From: G963422595 sp963422595
Lineage (GTDB): Bacteria; Pseudomonadota; Gammaproteobacteria; UBA4575
Reading direction: 5' to 3'
Length of the DNA stretch: 64,000 bases
NCBI GenBank assembly: GCA_963422595.1
Contig: OY730298.1
Coordinates: 1,116,001 to 1,180,000 of the forward strand
Of the stretch, positions 53,619 to 62,495 are shown piece after piece. The notes beneath the pieces are model-generated. The model saw only the letters and a list, made by a program, of their open reading frames with translations, was not told the origin of the DNA and ran no database searches. The position numbers were made by a program, and so were the translations under genes. Numbering within the stretch: the first letter of the stretch is position 1; each line of letters opens with the position of its first letter.

Positions 53619-53736
53619 CGATTAGCAGAGTCACTGCCACCAGCGTGCTCCAGTCAAGCAAGATGATGGCTGCGCCTACCCCAAGCAGGTACAAAATGAG
53701 CAGGTATTGTTCAGTCTTGTCAAACATCCACAGCAT
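53554..53736 (-). CDS. Small antisense membrane protein in the tape-measure junction
   Basis: On the minus strand, ATG 53736 or 53727 starts a 58-61-residue protein with two hydrophobic helices (QYLLILYLLGVGAAIILLDW and STLVAVTLLIVICYPIWKLF). It lies opposite to the tail genes between two tape-measure beginnings. It could be a phage moron gene or an artefact of an AT-rich junction. The family is not recognised. Confidence 0.35.
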   Translation of the reverse strand: MLWMFDKTEQYLLILYLLGVGAAIILLDWSTLVAVTLLIVICYPIWKLFCLLVKLLLPPP

Positions 53737-53753
53737 TCCGGAAGTATAGCAGT

Positions 53754-54827
53754 ATGCCCAAGGATTTAAAACTCGCCGTTCACCTGGTCGCTGACGCAAA
53801 GGGCTTTAAGGGGGCAATCAGCGTCAGTCGTCAGGAACTCAAGAAGCTAGGGGCCAGTGCCGATACAACAAAAGAGGCATTCAGGTCGCTAGGTCATCAC
53901 GCCGCCAGGTGGGTAGGTTTTGCAATATTGGCCCGAGAAGCTAACCAACTGGCGCAAAGCATCGTCCGCGCCGGGTCAACACTGGAGCAGTATCAAGTGC
54001 GTCTGCGGGTTGCACTGGGCGACGTGCAGGCCGGCAACAAATTGTTGGCCGACATGCGCGATTATGCCGCGCAAGTTCCTTTTGAGTTTGAGCAGATTGC
54101 AGGTTCGGCCACCATGCTGGCAGCTGTGGCCAAGGGCGGCGCCGAAGAAATCAATCAGCTCATTCCAATCGTTGGTGACTTGGCTGCCGCGTCCGGCTTG
54201 ACGTTTCAGCAGACCGCTGAACAGATGGTACGCGCGATGAGCGCGGGTATCGGCGCGGCGGACTTGTTTCGTGAGCGCGGGGTTACGGCCATGCTGGGAT
54301 TTCAGGCGGGCGCGACGTACAGCGCAAAACAGACGATGAATCAAATCATCAATGAGTGGCAACGCGCTGGGTCGCGGTTCAACGGCGCGGCCGGTAAGTT
54401 GTCTGATACCTGGACTGGCCAGGTGAGCATGATGAGAGATGCCTGGTTCAACCTGGCGGCCGAGATAGCCGACAGCGGCGTGCTGGGGGAGTTGAGTGAT
54501 GGCGTTAAGGGCATCACTGCATATTTGAGCACGCCAGAAATGCAAGAGGCAGTGCGCAACCTGGGCCAAACAGCGGCTGGCGCGATTGAGGCAATTGGCG
54601 CAACTGCCGGATTAGTTGCGCGCAACGTTGATTTAATCGGCGTGGCGCTTGCATCGATTTTAGTTGGCCGCGTGTTCGCACGGTTGGCCAGGCTGGCGAC
54701 GGCAGTCGGCGGGGTAGGCGTTGCCGCACGAGGCGCTGGGGCTGGATTGGCCAGCATGCCAGCTGCTGTTGCGTGCCATGCGTGTAAAGCTGACACCAGA
54801 ATTATTGCAGGGCTTACGGACGTTTGA
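53754..54827 (+). pseudogene. Tape measure protein, 3' truncated by the repeat
   Basis: About 325 residues of a phage tail tape measure protein are present: MPKDLKLAVHLVADAKGFKG, SLGHHAARWVGFAILAREANQLAQSIVRAGSTLEQYQVRL, ADMRDYAAQVPFEFEQIAGSATMLAAVAKGG, FQQTAEQMVRAMSAGIGAADLFRERGV. The last ~30 residues (SMPAAVACHACKADTRIIAGLTDV) come from reading the 186-bp repeat in a foreign frame. Intact tape measure proteins are much longer, so this is nonfunctional. Confidence 0.75.
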
Positions 54828-54930
54828 AAGTGAGGTGTGGCGGACGTGGAATGCAAAAGATAAGAGGTGAGATGGAGACAACAACCCCCGTGGCAGCCGT
54901 TTGGGGGGTCGGCTTAAAACTAGCCCCCCA

Positions 54931-54975
54931 CCATCTTTGAACGAAGTCAGGCGGGTGTGGAATGAGAGCAAATGA
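54931..54975 (+). pseudogene. Third DUF1799-like carboxy-terminal remnant
   Basis: EVRRVWNESK and a stop (54943-54975) parallel EVRRTWNAKDKR at the end of the DUF1799-like protein, from a diverged copy. It follows directly after the second 186-bp repeat. The next ~200 bases (to 55182) show no gene. Confidence 0.35.
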
Positions 54976-55182
54976 TTTCTACTGGAAGATACCGGTATTG
55001 CTTCACCAAAACCGGATTTTACTACGATGCGGATGTTGGGGTAATTAACAGCGAAAGATGTGGGCTAGGATGTCACGCAAAATCATCCACAGGAAAAATT
55101 CACGCGAATGTGGATAACTTCCAGATTCTGCGCAGCCTTTTTATACGATTCTCGCACAAAAGACTCGCGCGCCTCTACACTT

Positions 55183-55216
55183 GTGTCGGTGGTTCGATTC
55201 CGTCCCTGGCCACCAT
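55183..55216 (+). repeat. Orphan 3' fragment of tRNA-Phe (attachment-site scar)
   Basis: Thirty-three bases (GTGTCGGTGGTTCGATTCC... through CCA) match positions 44-76 of the tRNA-Phe at 58696-58771 with one difference at position 64. No 5' half precedes it. tRNA 3' ends are typical att sites, and the genes in between (55313-58643) are a compact copper cassette. Confidence 0.75.
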
Positions 55217-55312
55217 AAAATCAACTACATTTGAACTAATTCCTGAATGTACGCTCAATGTATTGAGTAAATAATATTTTCCTGCAGCAAAACTTATGTA
55301 AAATTAACGTTC

Positions 55313-55696
55313 ATGGGACACTGGCAAAAAATAATAATTTTCACGATGGTATTGGTAATGCCGGTTTCATCGTGGGCCAATATTCTCATAGGCTTTCATT
55401 ATCAAACGTCAGACACTTCGTCACATACAATGGCATGCCTAACAGATGATGGACAACAACACGTACATATGGGCCATCAGGTCGCATCAGACGAAAGTAA
55501 AAGTAATGTTGGCTGCAAACACAAATGCAGCGGCTTGTACGATTGCTCCGTTTCGGGTTGTAATGCCACAGCGTTGTTGGTGAGTAGTGAAATAAAATTT
55601 AGAGTGCTAACTCAAGTGGTGGGCCAATTTTTTGGAATCGCCGCGTCTGCACCGGATCCTCATACACTTTTTAGACCCCCTATCTCTCTGTCCTGA
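55313..55696 (+). CDS. Secreted Cys/His-rich protein of the copper cassette
   Basis: This is a 127-residue protein with a signal peptide (MGHWQKIIIFTMVLVMPVSSWA). The mature part has His- and Cys-rich clusters (HVHMGHQ, CKHKCSGLYDCSVSGCNA). Such short proteins commonly precede TolC/CopA genes in metal-resistance loci and may bind metal or act as leader-type sensors. It begins 94 bases after the tRNA fragment. Assignment is from context and composition; the family is not named with confidence. Confidence 0.6.
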   Translation: MGHWQKIIIFTMVLVMPVSSWANILIGFHYQTSDTSSHTMACLTDDGQQHVHMGHQVASDESKSNVGCKHKCSGLYDCSVSGCNATALLVSSEIKFRVLTQVVGQFFGIAASAPDPHTLFRPPISLS

Positions 55697-55826
55697 TCCT
55701 GCTCAATAGGGCTGGCAGCCAATTGTTCGATTGCTCATGTATCGAATTTATTGGTAATGCTTTCTGAGTTTTGCCAGGTTACGTGTAATCGTAACTTCAT
55801 TGTGGAACGGTATTTAGGACAATACC

Positions 55827-57305
55827 ATGAAATTAACAACATACCTTATTACGACAATAGCAATATTCTTGTTTTTAGCAGGATGTACTTCCATTCCAAA
55901 AGATTTGGGTCGAAGTGATGTCAATGCATTAATCAGTGAACGAGGGGTGCCAATTGAAAGTGACATGGCTACAGATAAAGCTGATTATATCGGTACATTG
56001 TTAGCGAATCCATTGACCTCAGATAGCGCAATACGAATAGCGCTGGCAAATAATCCACAGCTAAAAGCTACTTACGCAAGTTTAGGAATCGCTGCCGCCG
56101 ATGTCTATGAGGCAGGACGGATTCGTAATCCTGTTTTCTCGTTTACTTCTTTGGATTCTAATGTATCGGGCGAAATGAATCAGAAGACTTTTGGGCTGAT
56201 TCTTTCCTTTACAGATTTGATTACGCTGCCTTCACGTAAACGGTTTGCTGAAGGAGAATTCGCGGCAATGAAAGAATCGATTAGTGCTGAAATAGTAAAT
56301 GTCGCTGCTGAAACAGAGGTTGCCTTTTACGAGTTTGTTGCCGCAAAACAAGTTGCAGCTTTGCGCACACAAATTGCAAGAGCCGGAGAGCTATCACTGC
56401 AACTTGCAAAACGTTACTTCGATGCAGGTAATTTAACACCGCGCGAACTAGCCCTAGAACAAGCGGCCGCTTCTGAAACGAAACTTGCTGCACTCGAGGC
56501 TAACGCCGAGGCATACGGTAAACGTGTCGAGCTTGCAAATTTGTTAGGGCTTTCCGCTGCCGGTAACTGGACTGCTCCAGCAAAACTTCCTGTGCCGCTG
56601 GCGCATGAAGATGATATTGATGGTCTTATTAAAATTGCGCAACAGTCACGGTTGGATTTGGCGGCTGCGCGTAAGCGAACGGATCTTCTCGCTGATCGAT
56701 TAGGCGTGACCAACTGGACTCGCTGGCTGGGGGAATTGGATTTTAGTATTGAACACGAGCGAGATACGGACGGTGCCGATTTAACCGGCCCTGCCATTGA
56801 ATGGGAAGTGCCCATCTTTACACAAAATCGCGATAAGCCATTACGTGCAAGTGCGGAACTCAAGATGGCAATTGCTGAAGTCGAACGCTTAATGGTTACG
56901 ATAGAAAATGGTGTACGGGCAGCGCATGTTGCAACGTTGAGTGCAAAAGATCGCGTACACGAGTATCAACAGCAATTAATTCCTGCGCGAATTGAAATTG
57001 TAGAGCGGGCACAAGAAGAAGAAGCATTTATGTTAATAGGAATTTTTGAATTATTGGAGACTAAGAAAGATGAATACGATGCGTATAAAAGTTATCTGGT
57101 GAGTGTTCGTGATTATTGGATGGCACGATCTGAGCTTGCGCGTGCGGTAGGTAACACATTGCCAAGCAGTGCCCATATAGGGAAAGAAGTACTAAATGTT
57201 GAAGATTATATCGCGCCTGAATCTGGCGAAGTCGATCATACTGGCCATGGCGATATGCAAACGGAAACTCAATCCAATGAAAATGGCGCGCACCACCATC
57301 ATTAA
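55827..57305 (+). CDS. TolC-family outer-membrane lipoprotein
   Basis: This is a 492-residue outer-membrane efflux-type protein. It has a lipobox (LFLAGCTS, Cys at about 19), then coiled-coil helices with TolC-like repeats: IRIALANNPQLKATYASLGIAAADVYEAGRIRNPVFS and the second-half QQSRLDLAAARKRTDLLADRLG. The carboxy tail is rich in His (NGAHHHH), fitting metal handling. It lies upstream of the multicopper oxidase with a 24-base gap. Cognate inner-membrane and periplasmic efflux partners are not in the cassette. Confidence 0.82.
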   Translation: MKLTTYLITTIAIFLFLAGCTSIPKDLGRSDVNALISERGVPIESDMATDKADYIGTLLANPLTSDSAIRIALANNPQLKATYASLGIAAADVYEAGRIRNPVFSFTSLDSNVSGEMNQKTFGLILSFTDLITLPSRKRFAEGEFAAMKESISAEIVNVAAETEVAFYEFVAAKQVAALRTQIARAGELSLQLAKRYFDAGNLTPRELALEQAAASETKLAALEANAEAYGKRVELANLLGLSAAGNWTAPAKLPVPLAHEDDIDGLIKIAQQSRLDLAAARKRTDLLADRLGVTNWTRWLGELDFSIEHERDTDGADLTGPAIEWEVPIFTQNRDKPLRASAELKMAIAEVERLMVTIENGVRAAHVATLSAKDRVHEYQQQLIPARIEIVERAQEEEAFMLIGIFELLETKKDEYDAYKSYLVSVRDYWMARSELARAVGNTLPSSAHIGKEVLNVEDYIAPESGEVDHTGHGDMQTETQSNENGAHHHH

Positions 57306-57329
57306 GTCATACGAGTAAGGAGAATTATC

Positions 57330-58643
57330 ATGACATCACGTAGAGAATTTTTAACCTACACAGGCGTAAGCGCACTGGCAGCTGGCCTTGTTGCGACCAA
57401 TGTGCACGCAAAATCTGCATACACTGCGAGTCCGGCCATGATTACGAAATCGAGGACCAGGCATTCTTTTGTGCCGGTTCGTACCCTGAACGGATGGACG
57501 TTGCCATACAAAATGAAAAACGGTGTAAAAGAGTTTCATTTGGTAGCAGAAGAAGTCGAACACGAATTTGCGCCAGGAAGTGTTGCAAAATGTTGGGGTT
57601 ACAACGGTACGACTCCAGGGCCAACGATCGAAGCCGTTGAAGGGGATCGCGTTCGTATACTGGTGACGAATCTTTTAAAAGAACACACCACCATTCATTG
57701 GCACGGCTTGTTATTACCCAGTGGCATGGATGGTGTCGGTGGATTGAATCAACCGCAAATTAAACCTGGTGAAACCTTTGCTTATGAATTCACACTCAAA
57801 CAACATGGAACCCATATGTATCATCCGCATGCAGATGAGATGACCCAGATGGCCGTAGGTATGATGGGTATGTTTATCATTCATCCCAGAGGTGGAGAAA
57901 TCGTTCCCATTGATCGTGATTATTGTTTTGTTTTGCACAATTGGGCGGTGCATCCTGGAACTTACCGACCCGACCCTTCCATCATGGTGGACTTTGATTT
58001 ATGGACAATGAATAGCAAAGTATTTCCAGCTATTGATCCTGTTGTTGCGCGCACCGGTGAACGTGTGCGGGTACGTATGGCGAATTTGTCCATGTGGAAT
58101 CATCCTTTGCATATGCACGGTGTGCAATATTGGGTTACCGGATCAGATGGTGGTCGTTGGCCAAAATCGCAGTGGCGTAGTGAAACAACAGAAATTATCG
58201 GTGTTGGGCAAACGAGAGATATTGAGTTCACAGCAGTTCTTGGCGATTGGGCGTTTCATTGTCATATGGCGCATCACACTATGAATGCGATGGGGCATGA
58301 AATCCCAAATACAATAGGAGTGGATCAAACCGACATTGATAAAGAGATTAGAAAAATGCTTCCTGGCTTTATTGCTATGGGCCGTTATGGCATGGCCGAA
58401 CATCAGGAACATGCTGAAATGGGACATCAACAGGGGCCACGAAATACATTGGCAATGATGACGGGTAAAGGGCCGTACGGAAATATTGAAATGGGTGGAA
58501 TGTTCACAACTGTAAAAGTTCGCGATCAAATGCGAAAGGGCGATTACAGCGATCCAGGTTGGTATGACGCACCAAGTGGTACCGTCGCCGCACGAATTAG
58601 TAGCGACCCTGACTTCGGTAATCCAGCCAGGATGAAGGTATAA
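57330..58643 (+). CDS. Tat-exported multicopper oxidase (CopA-like)
   Basis: This is a 437-residue oxidase. A twin-arginine signal (TSRREFLTYTGVSALAAGL) exports it folded. The four copper motifs are present: HWHGLLLPSG, HGTHMYHPHADEM, HPLHMHG and HCHMAHHTMNAMG; the first and last pairs build the trinuclear centre, and the Cys of HCH is the type 1 ligand. A Met/His-rich tail (MAEHQEHAEMGHQQG) follows. It probably oxidises Cu(I) in the periplasm. It shares the operon with the TolC-like gene. Confidence 0.9.
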   Translation: MTSRREFLTYTGVSALAAGLVATNVHAKSAYTASPAMITKSRTRHSFVPVRTLNGWTLPYKMKNGVKEFHLVAEEVEHEFAPGSVAKCWGYNGTTPGPTIEAVEGDRVRILVTNLLKEHTTIHWHGLLLPSGMDGVGGLNQPQIKPGETFAYEFTLKQHGTHMYHPHADEMTQMAVGMMGMFIIHPRGGEIVPIDRDYCFVLHNWAVHPGTYRPDPSIMVDFDLWTMNSKVFPAIDPVVARTGERVRVRMANLSMWNHPLHMHGVQYWVTGSDGGRWPKSQWRSETTEIIGVGQTRDIEFTAVLGDWAFHCHMAHHTMNAMGHEIPNTIGVDQTDIDKEIRKMLPGFIAMGRYGMAEHQEHAEMGHQQGPRNTLAMMTGKGPYGNIEMGGMFTTVKVRDQMRKGDYSDPGWYDAPSGTVAARISSDPDFGNPARMKV

Positions 58644-58695
58644 GCGAACTCATTGAGCTGGGCTTTAGAGGAAATGGAAAAGTTCTTTTGTATTC

Positions 58696-58771
58696 GGCCA
58701 GATAGTTCAGTCGGTAGAGCAGTGGACTGAAAATCCTCGTGTCGGTGGTTCGATTCCGCCCCTGGCCACCA
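58696..58771 (+). tRNA. tRNA-Phe (GAA)
   Basis: This is a 76-base tRNA with GAA anticodon in CTGAAAA and CCA encoded. D-arm GTTC/GAGC and T-arm pairs are intact. Two mispairs are visible: A7 with C66 in the acceptor stem and T28 with T42 in the anticodon stem. It carries the complete version of the 3' sequence duplicated at 55183. Whether it is the ancestral chromosomal copy or came with an element is not certain. Confidence 0.88.
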
Positions 58772-59002
58772 TTTAACGAATCGTGAATGTGCCGAAAGAG
58801 TTTTTAGTATCGAAAAACATACTTGAGTGAATGACCGCTATTGGCCGTAAGGGAATACTGGTTGGAAATTCTGGGAAGTTATTGTGGAGTGACCGCCTAC
58901 GACCTAAAGCAGACATTATTAAATATTCCGGTTTTAGTAGACTTTTAATAAAACTAGCTGATTAGCTGGGCCATTAAACTAATTACTTTATGCAATGGTC
59001 TT

Positions 59003-59132
59003 CCTATAACATTTAATATGTTATAGGGCACTAACAAATAGGAGAATATCCATGTCTTCAAAAGTTCCAAAGTTACCAGAGCAATGGGAGAGTCTTGATT
59101 TAGTAAAAATATTGGCTCAACCAGCCGCTTAA
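59003..59132 (+). promoter_or_regulatory. Perfect 10-bp inverted repeat before a truncated short frame
   Basis: CCTATAACAT (59003-59012) and ATGTTATAGG (59018-59027) are perfect inverted arms around TTAAT. Twenty-five bases later, after AGGAG, ATG 59052 opens a 26-residue frame (MSSKVPKLPEQWESLDLVKI...) that stops at 59132, inside the Cas9 remnant on the other strand. This looks like an operator and start of a gene whose body was lost. The gap 58772-59002 holds nothing clear. Confidence 0.4.
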
Positions 59133-59340
59133 CCATTTGCTTACGGTCATAGCCACGCCGTTGATGACGCGCGGCAGTTCTTTTTGCCATTAACAGTGTG
59201 TATTTGTCTTTTTCAAGCTGGTAAACCTTGCCTTCCTTTTTAATCTCTTCAAGGGATCCACCCGCCGGATAATGAGCAAAGTAAACTCCAGTGTTGTTAG
59301 CACCAAGGTCAATTGATATAGGGCTGATGATTTTTGGCAT
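59110..59340 (-). pseudogene. cas9: Cas9 (type II-B-like) amino-terminal remnant
   Basis: From ATG 59340 on the minus strand: MPKIISPISIDLGANNTGVY is the RuvC-I motif with the catalytic Asp, then GKVYQLEKDKYTLLMAKRTAARH and QRRGYDRKQMVKRL, the arginine-rich bridge helix. The order and spacing closely resemble type II-B (Francisella-like) Cas9. The similarity ends after about 72 residues near 59125; the frame drifts open to 58954 without Cas9 character. No cas1, cas2, cas4, tracrRNA or repeat array is visible nearby. It is a fossil of a lost CRISPR-Cas locus. Confidence 0.85.
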
Positions 59341-59558
59341 GCGACTTAGTCCCTTAAATTTTTCCTGTCTCAACCTAAGTAATGAACATAGTATAATTTA
59401 TATGATGCAGTCAAACTGCATAAGCTACGGCTGGTTTGATATTAATGTTGTCGGAATTACTAGTGAAATTAAGTTAAGAATATATTGTTAATGCCGCGAA
59501 AAGATGGATTGTTGCTTGACCGTATTTTTGGCTAAATTTCGTTGCTGGTTCTTATTGA

Positions 59559-60287
59559 TTATGGTTTCCAGTTTGCCACATCAATATTTTCATCTAATTT
59601 CCATTTGATACAATCCTGTTCCTTATTACACAGTGGAGTCATCGTGTTAATATAGTCTCTTCTTGATATTGCCTCTGCCCCTAAACTTGATAAGTGCGAT
59701 GAGGGCAGTTGGCAATCCAATAGTGGGCAGTCCCAGTGATGCAAGTGGCTGACGACATAAGCAAGCGCGACTTTGGATGCGTTGGTTTGAAAGCTAAACA
59801 TAGATTCGCCGAAAAACATTTTTCCAATCATGACACCGTATATTCCGCCGACCAAACGTTCTTGATAATCCCACAGTTCGACGGAGTGCGCGTACCTGTG
59901 TTGATGTAAGGTGGTATAGGCCTCTGTCATTTCGTTAGTAATCCAAGTGCCGCGTGCGTGGCTTCGCGGCGCGGCGCATGAGATAACCGTTCTTTTAAAG
60001 TCGCCGTCAAAGGTTACTATCCATTTATGTTTGCGTAGGATTTTTCTAAAACTGGCAGATATCCTAAATCTATCAGTATGTAAAACACCTCTTGGATTTG
60101 GCGACCACCACAAAATAGGTTGTCCATCTTCGTACCACGGAAAAATTCCATTACGATAAGCGTTCAATAACCTCGTAACGCTTAAATCACCCCCTGCCGC
60201 GAGCAAGCCTTCGGGGTTTTGCAGCGCGTTTTCCGTATTCGGGAAAGGAGTGTTGCTGTTATAAGAGTCTAGCCAGGGAATATCCAC
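59559..60287 (-). CDS. aat: Leucyl/phenylalanyl-tRNA-protein transferase
   Basis: This is a 242-residue enzyme. IPWLDSYNSNTPFPNTENAL...GLLAAGGDLSVTRLLNAYRNGIFPWYEDGQPILWWSPNPRGVL is the classic opening, and the core CAAPRSHARGTWITNEMTEAY and GGIYGVMIGKMFFGESMFS is intact. It attaches Leu or Phe to proteins with amino-terminal Lys/Arg for ClpAP degradation (N-degron pathway). It follows the GNAT-like gene on the same strand. Confidence 0.96.
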   Translation of the reverse strand: MDIPWLDSYNSNTPFPNTENALQNPEGLLAAGGDLSVTRLLNAYRNGIFPWYEDGQPILWWSPNPRGVLHTDRFRISASFRKILRKHKWIVTFDGDFKRTVISCAAPRSHARGTWITNEMTEAYTTLHQHRYAHSVELWDYQERLVGGIYGVMIGKMFFGESMFSFQTNASKVALAYVVSHLHHWDCPLLDCQLPSSHLSSLGAEAISRRDYINTMTPLCNKEQDCIKWKLDENIDVANWKP

Positions 60288-60325
60288 GCCACTGATTTAT
60301 GCTATTAAATGTACAGCATCGTTTT

Positions 60326-61513
60326 TTAATCAAGCCGGTAAGGTGATAATGACATGAGCTCTGTACACTCATGCTGCATAAGGTTTTTTTCGCGGTGACA
60401 AAAATCCCGAATCGCAGGTTCGAAACGCGAGTCTGCAATCCAATGGGCAGACCAAGTCTTAACGGGTAAAAAGCCACGGCTAATTTTATGCTCACCTTGT
60501 GCGCCAGGTTCAAAGTTTGCTAACTTGTTTTCAATAGCATATTCAATGCCCTGATAATAACAAGCCTCGAAATGTAAGCTGTTAAATTTGTTTGAGCATC
60601 CCCAAAATCTTCCGTACAGCGTATGCACGTTGTGGAAGTTGATCGCACATGCGATCAACTGTTTATGCTGATAGGCGAGTACCAATAGTATTTGCGGCCC
60701 CATAGTTACGCCTAACTCTTTAAAAAAGTTCAGACTGAGTGTGGGAAAGCCACTTTTACGGTAAAAAGTACTTACGTAAAAGGCATATACTTGTTGCCAT
60801 AGTGTTTCGTCAAGCTCGTGTCCGTGTAGACGTTTAATTTTAATGTGTTGTTCCCGAACGTGAAGGCGTTCACGTTTTACTTTCTTTCTTTTGCGTGAAA
60901 TGAAACTTTTTAGAAAGTGATCGAATGATTCATAGTGATGATTATACCAATGATATTGATATCCCAGACGCAACATTAAACCTTGTCGTTTGAAAAGTTC
61001 ACACTCATTTTCCTGATGAAACAGCCAGTGTATACCTGACACATTTAACCTTTTAGATTCTTCGATAGCGCAGTTAATCATTTCAGTGGCAATACTATTT
61101 TTCTGCTCCATTGTTAAATGCAAAGCAGTCAGTAATCGCGCTCCTGCAACAGGAGTGTAGGGGATAGACGAAACTAATTTAGGATAATAGCTAAGCCCAG
61201 CTTGCTCGTAAGCAGATGCCCATGACCAGTCAAATACGAATTCTCCATAAGAGTTGGTTTTGATATAAAGTGGAGTTGCGGCGATGATGGCTTTGTTTTC
61301 GTCACGCACAATTAAATGATGCGGATACCAACCGTATTTCTCGCCCAAACAACCGTTACGTTCCAACGCATCCAAAAACTCGTAGCGTAGAAAAGGATTA
61401 TCATCAGACAACAGAGCATTCCAGTCAGCGCACTTAACCTCTTTAAGCGAGCTTATAAAGCTAAACGCATGCTTAGAGTCAGCTTTAATTAGCGGTAGGT
61501 TAGCAATAGTCAA
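60326..61513 (-). CDS. FemAB/GNAT-like protein (DUF482)
   Basis: This is a 395-residue protein of the FemAB-like DUF482 family. WNALLSDDNPFLRYEFLDALERNGCLGEKYGWYPHHLIV is the signature start; EFVFDWSWASAYEQAGLSYYPKLVSSIPYTPVAGARLL and CYYQGIEYAIENKLANFEPGAQGEHKISRGFLPVKTWSAHWI are further blocks. It probably transfers an acyl or aminoacyl group; the substrate is unknown. It lies between trxB and aat on the same strand. Confidence 0.85.
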   Translation of the reverse strand: MTIANLPLIKADSKHAFSFISSLKEVKCADWNALLSDDNPFLRYEFLDALERNGCLGEKYGWYPHHLIVRDENKAIIAATPLYIKTNSYGEFVFDWSWASAYEQAGLSYYPKLVSSIPYTPVAGARLLTALHLTMEQKNSIATEMINCAIEESKRLNVSGIHWLFHQENECELFKRQGLMLRLGYQYHWYNHHYESFDHFLKSFISRKRKKVKRERLHVREQHIKIKRLHGHELDETLWQQVYAFYVSTFYRKSGFPTLSLNFFKELGVTMGPQILLVLAYQHKQLIACAINFHNVHTLYGRFWGCSNKFNSLHFEACYYQGIEYAIENKLANFEPGAQGEHKISRGFLPVKTWSAHWIADSRFEPAIRDFCHREKNLMQHECTELMSLSPYRLD

Positions 61514-61535
61514 CGGAATAATGTACTTGCATGCA

Positions 61536-62495
61536 TCAATTTTTATTCAAATTATCCAGATATTTTTCAGCATCCAGCGCCGCCATGCATCCTGATCCTG
61601 CTGAGGTTACAGCTTGACGATATACATGATCCATAACATCACCTGCGGCAAAAACTCCAGGGATACTCGTGGCCGTGGCATCTCCATGAAGGCCGCTTTT
61701 GACGCTTATATAGCCGCCATTCATTTCAAGCTGATTTTCAAAGATTTTGGTGTTAGGAGTATGGCCAATGGCAATAAATACCCCGCTAAGTTGAATTTCT
61801 TCAAACGATTCATTCAAAGTACTCTTAATTTTAATTCCTGTTACACCCGTATCATCGCCCAGTACTTCGTCAAGAGTATGATTCCATTTTATCGTGACGT
61901 TGCTATTTTTTTCTCTTTCAAATAATTGGTTTTGCAGTATCTTTTCACTGCGCAAGGCATCACGTCGATGAACTAAGATAACCTCGCTGGCAATATTGGA
62001 CAAGTACAGTGCTTCTTCCACTGCGGTATTGCCGCCGCCAACCACCGCCACTTTCTTTTCTTTGTAAAAAAAGCCATCACACGTCGCACATGCGGAAACA
62101 CCTCTGCCTTTGAAGGCATCTTCTGAAGGTAATCCCAGATAGCGAGCGGATGCGCCAGTGGCAATAACTAAAGCGTCACAAGTATACGTGCCTGAGTCTC
62201 CGGTAAGCGCAAACGGGCATGAAGACAGATCCGCCGTATATATGTGATCAAAGATAACCTTGGTGTTATAACGTTCGACATGTTTCAACATGCGATCCAT
62301 GAGTTCCGGACCTTGTAGGCCATCGACGTCTCCCGGCCAGTTGTCTACGTCCGTTGTTGTCGTGAGTTGGCCACCTTGTTCCAAGCCTGTGATAATTACA
62401 GGTTCTAAGTTAGCTCGTGCGGCATACACGCCCGCGGTATAACCAGCGGGCCCGGATCCTAGAATAAGGAGTTGAAAATGTCGAGTTTCAGTCAT
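61536..62495 (-). CDS. trxB: Thioredoxin reductase
   Basis: This is a 319-residue flavoenzyme. The FAD motif is LLILGSGPAGYTAGVYAARA, the redox-active CATC is in GVSACATCDGFF, and the NADPH motif is VAVVGGGNTAVEEALYL. The carboxy flavin motif is GVFAAGDVMDHVYRQAVTSAGSG. It reduces thioredoxin. Its 5' end faces ftsK across about 350 bases (62496-62844), which should hold the divergent promoters; no further gene is seen there. Confidence 0.97.
   Translation of the reverse strand: MTETRHFQLLILGSGPAGYTAGVYAARANLEPVIITGLEQGGQLTTTTDVDNWPGDVDGLQGPELMDRMLKHVERYNTKVIFDHIYTADLSSCPFALTGDSGTYTCDALVIATGASARYLGLPSEDAFKGRGVSACATCDGFFYKEKKVAVVGGGNTAVEEALYLSNIASEVILVHRRDALRSEKILQNQLFEREKNSNVTIKWNHTLDEVLGDDTGVTGIKIKSTLNESFEEIQLSGVFIAIGHTPNTKIFENQLEMNGGYISVKSGLHGDATATSIPGVFAAGDVMDHVYRQAVTSAGSGCMAALDAEKYLDNLNKN

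Larger units (their letters stand above)
53074..54920. repeat. 186-bp direct repeat pair in the prophage remnant
   Basis: Bases 53074-53259 and 54735-54920 are the same except for three substitutions. The repeat begins within the DUF1799-like gene and ends in the untranslated stretch after it. The second copy interrupts the tape measure gene. It begins in a GGCTGGGGC-like microhomology present in both genes, suggesting recombination between prophage copies. Confidence 0.8.

Noticed and set aside
54972..55274. 100-residue frame crossing the tRNA-Phe fragment
   Set aside because: It reads through the att-like fragment and has no ribosome site or protein-like features.
58772..59560. CRISPR array next to the Cas9 remnant
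   Set aside because: I found no regularly spaced repeats in this stretch.
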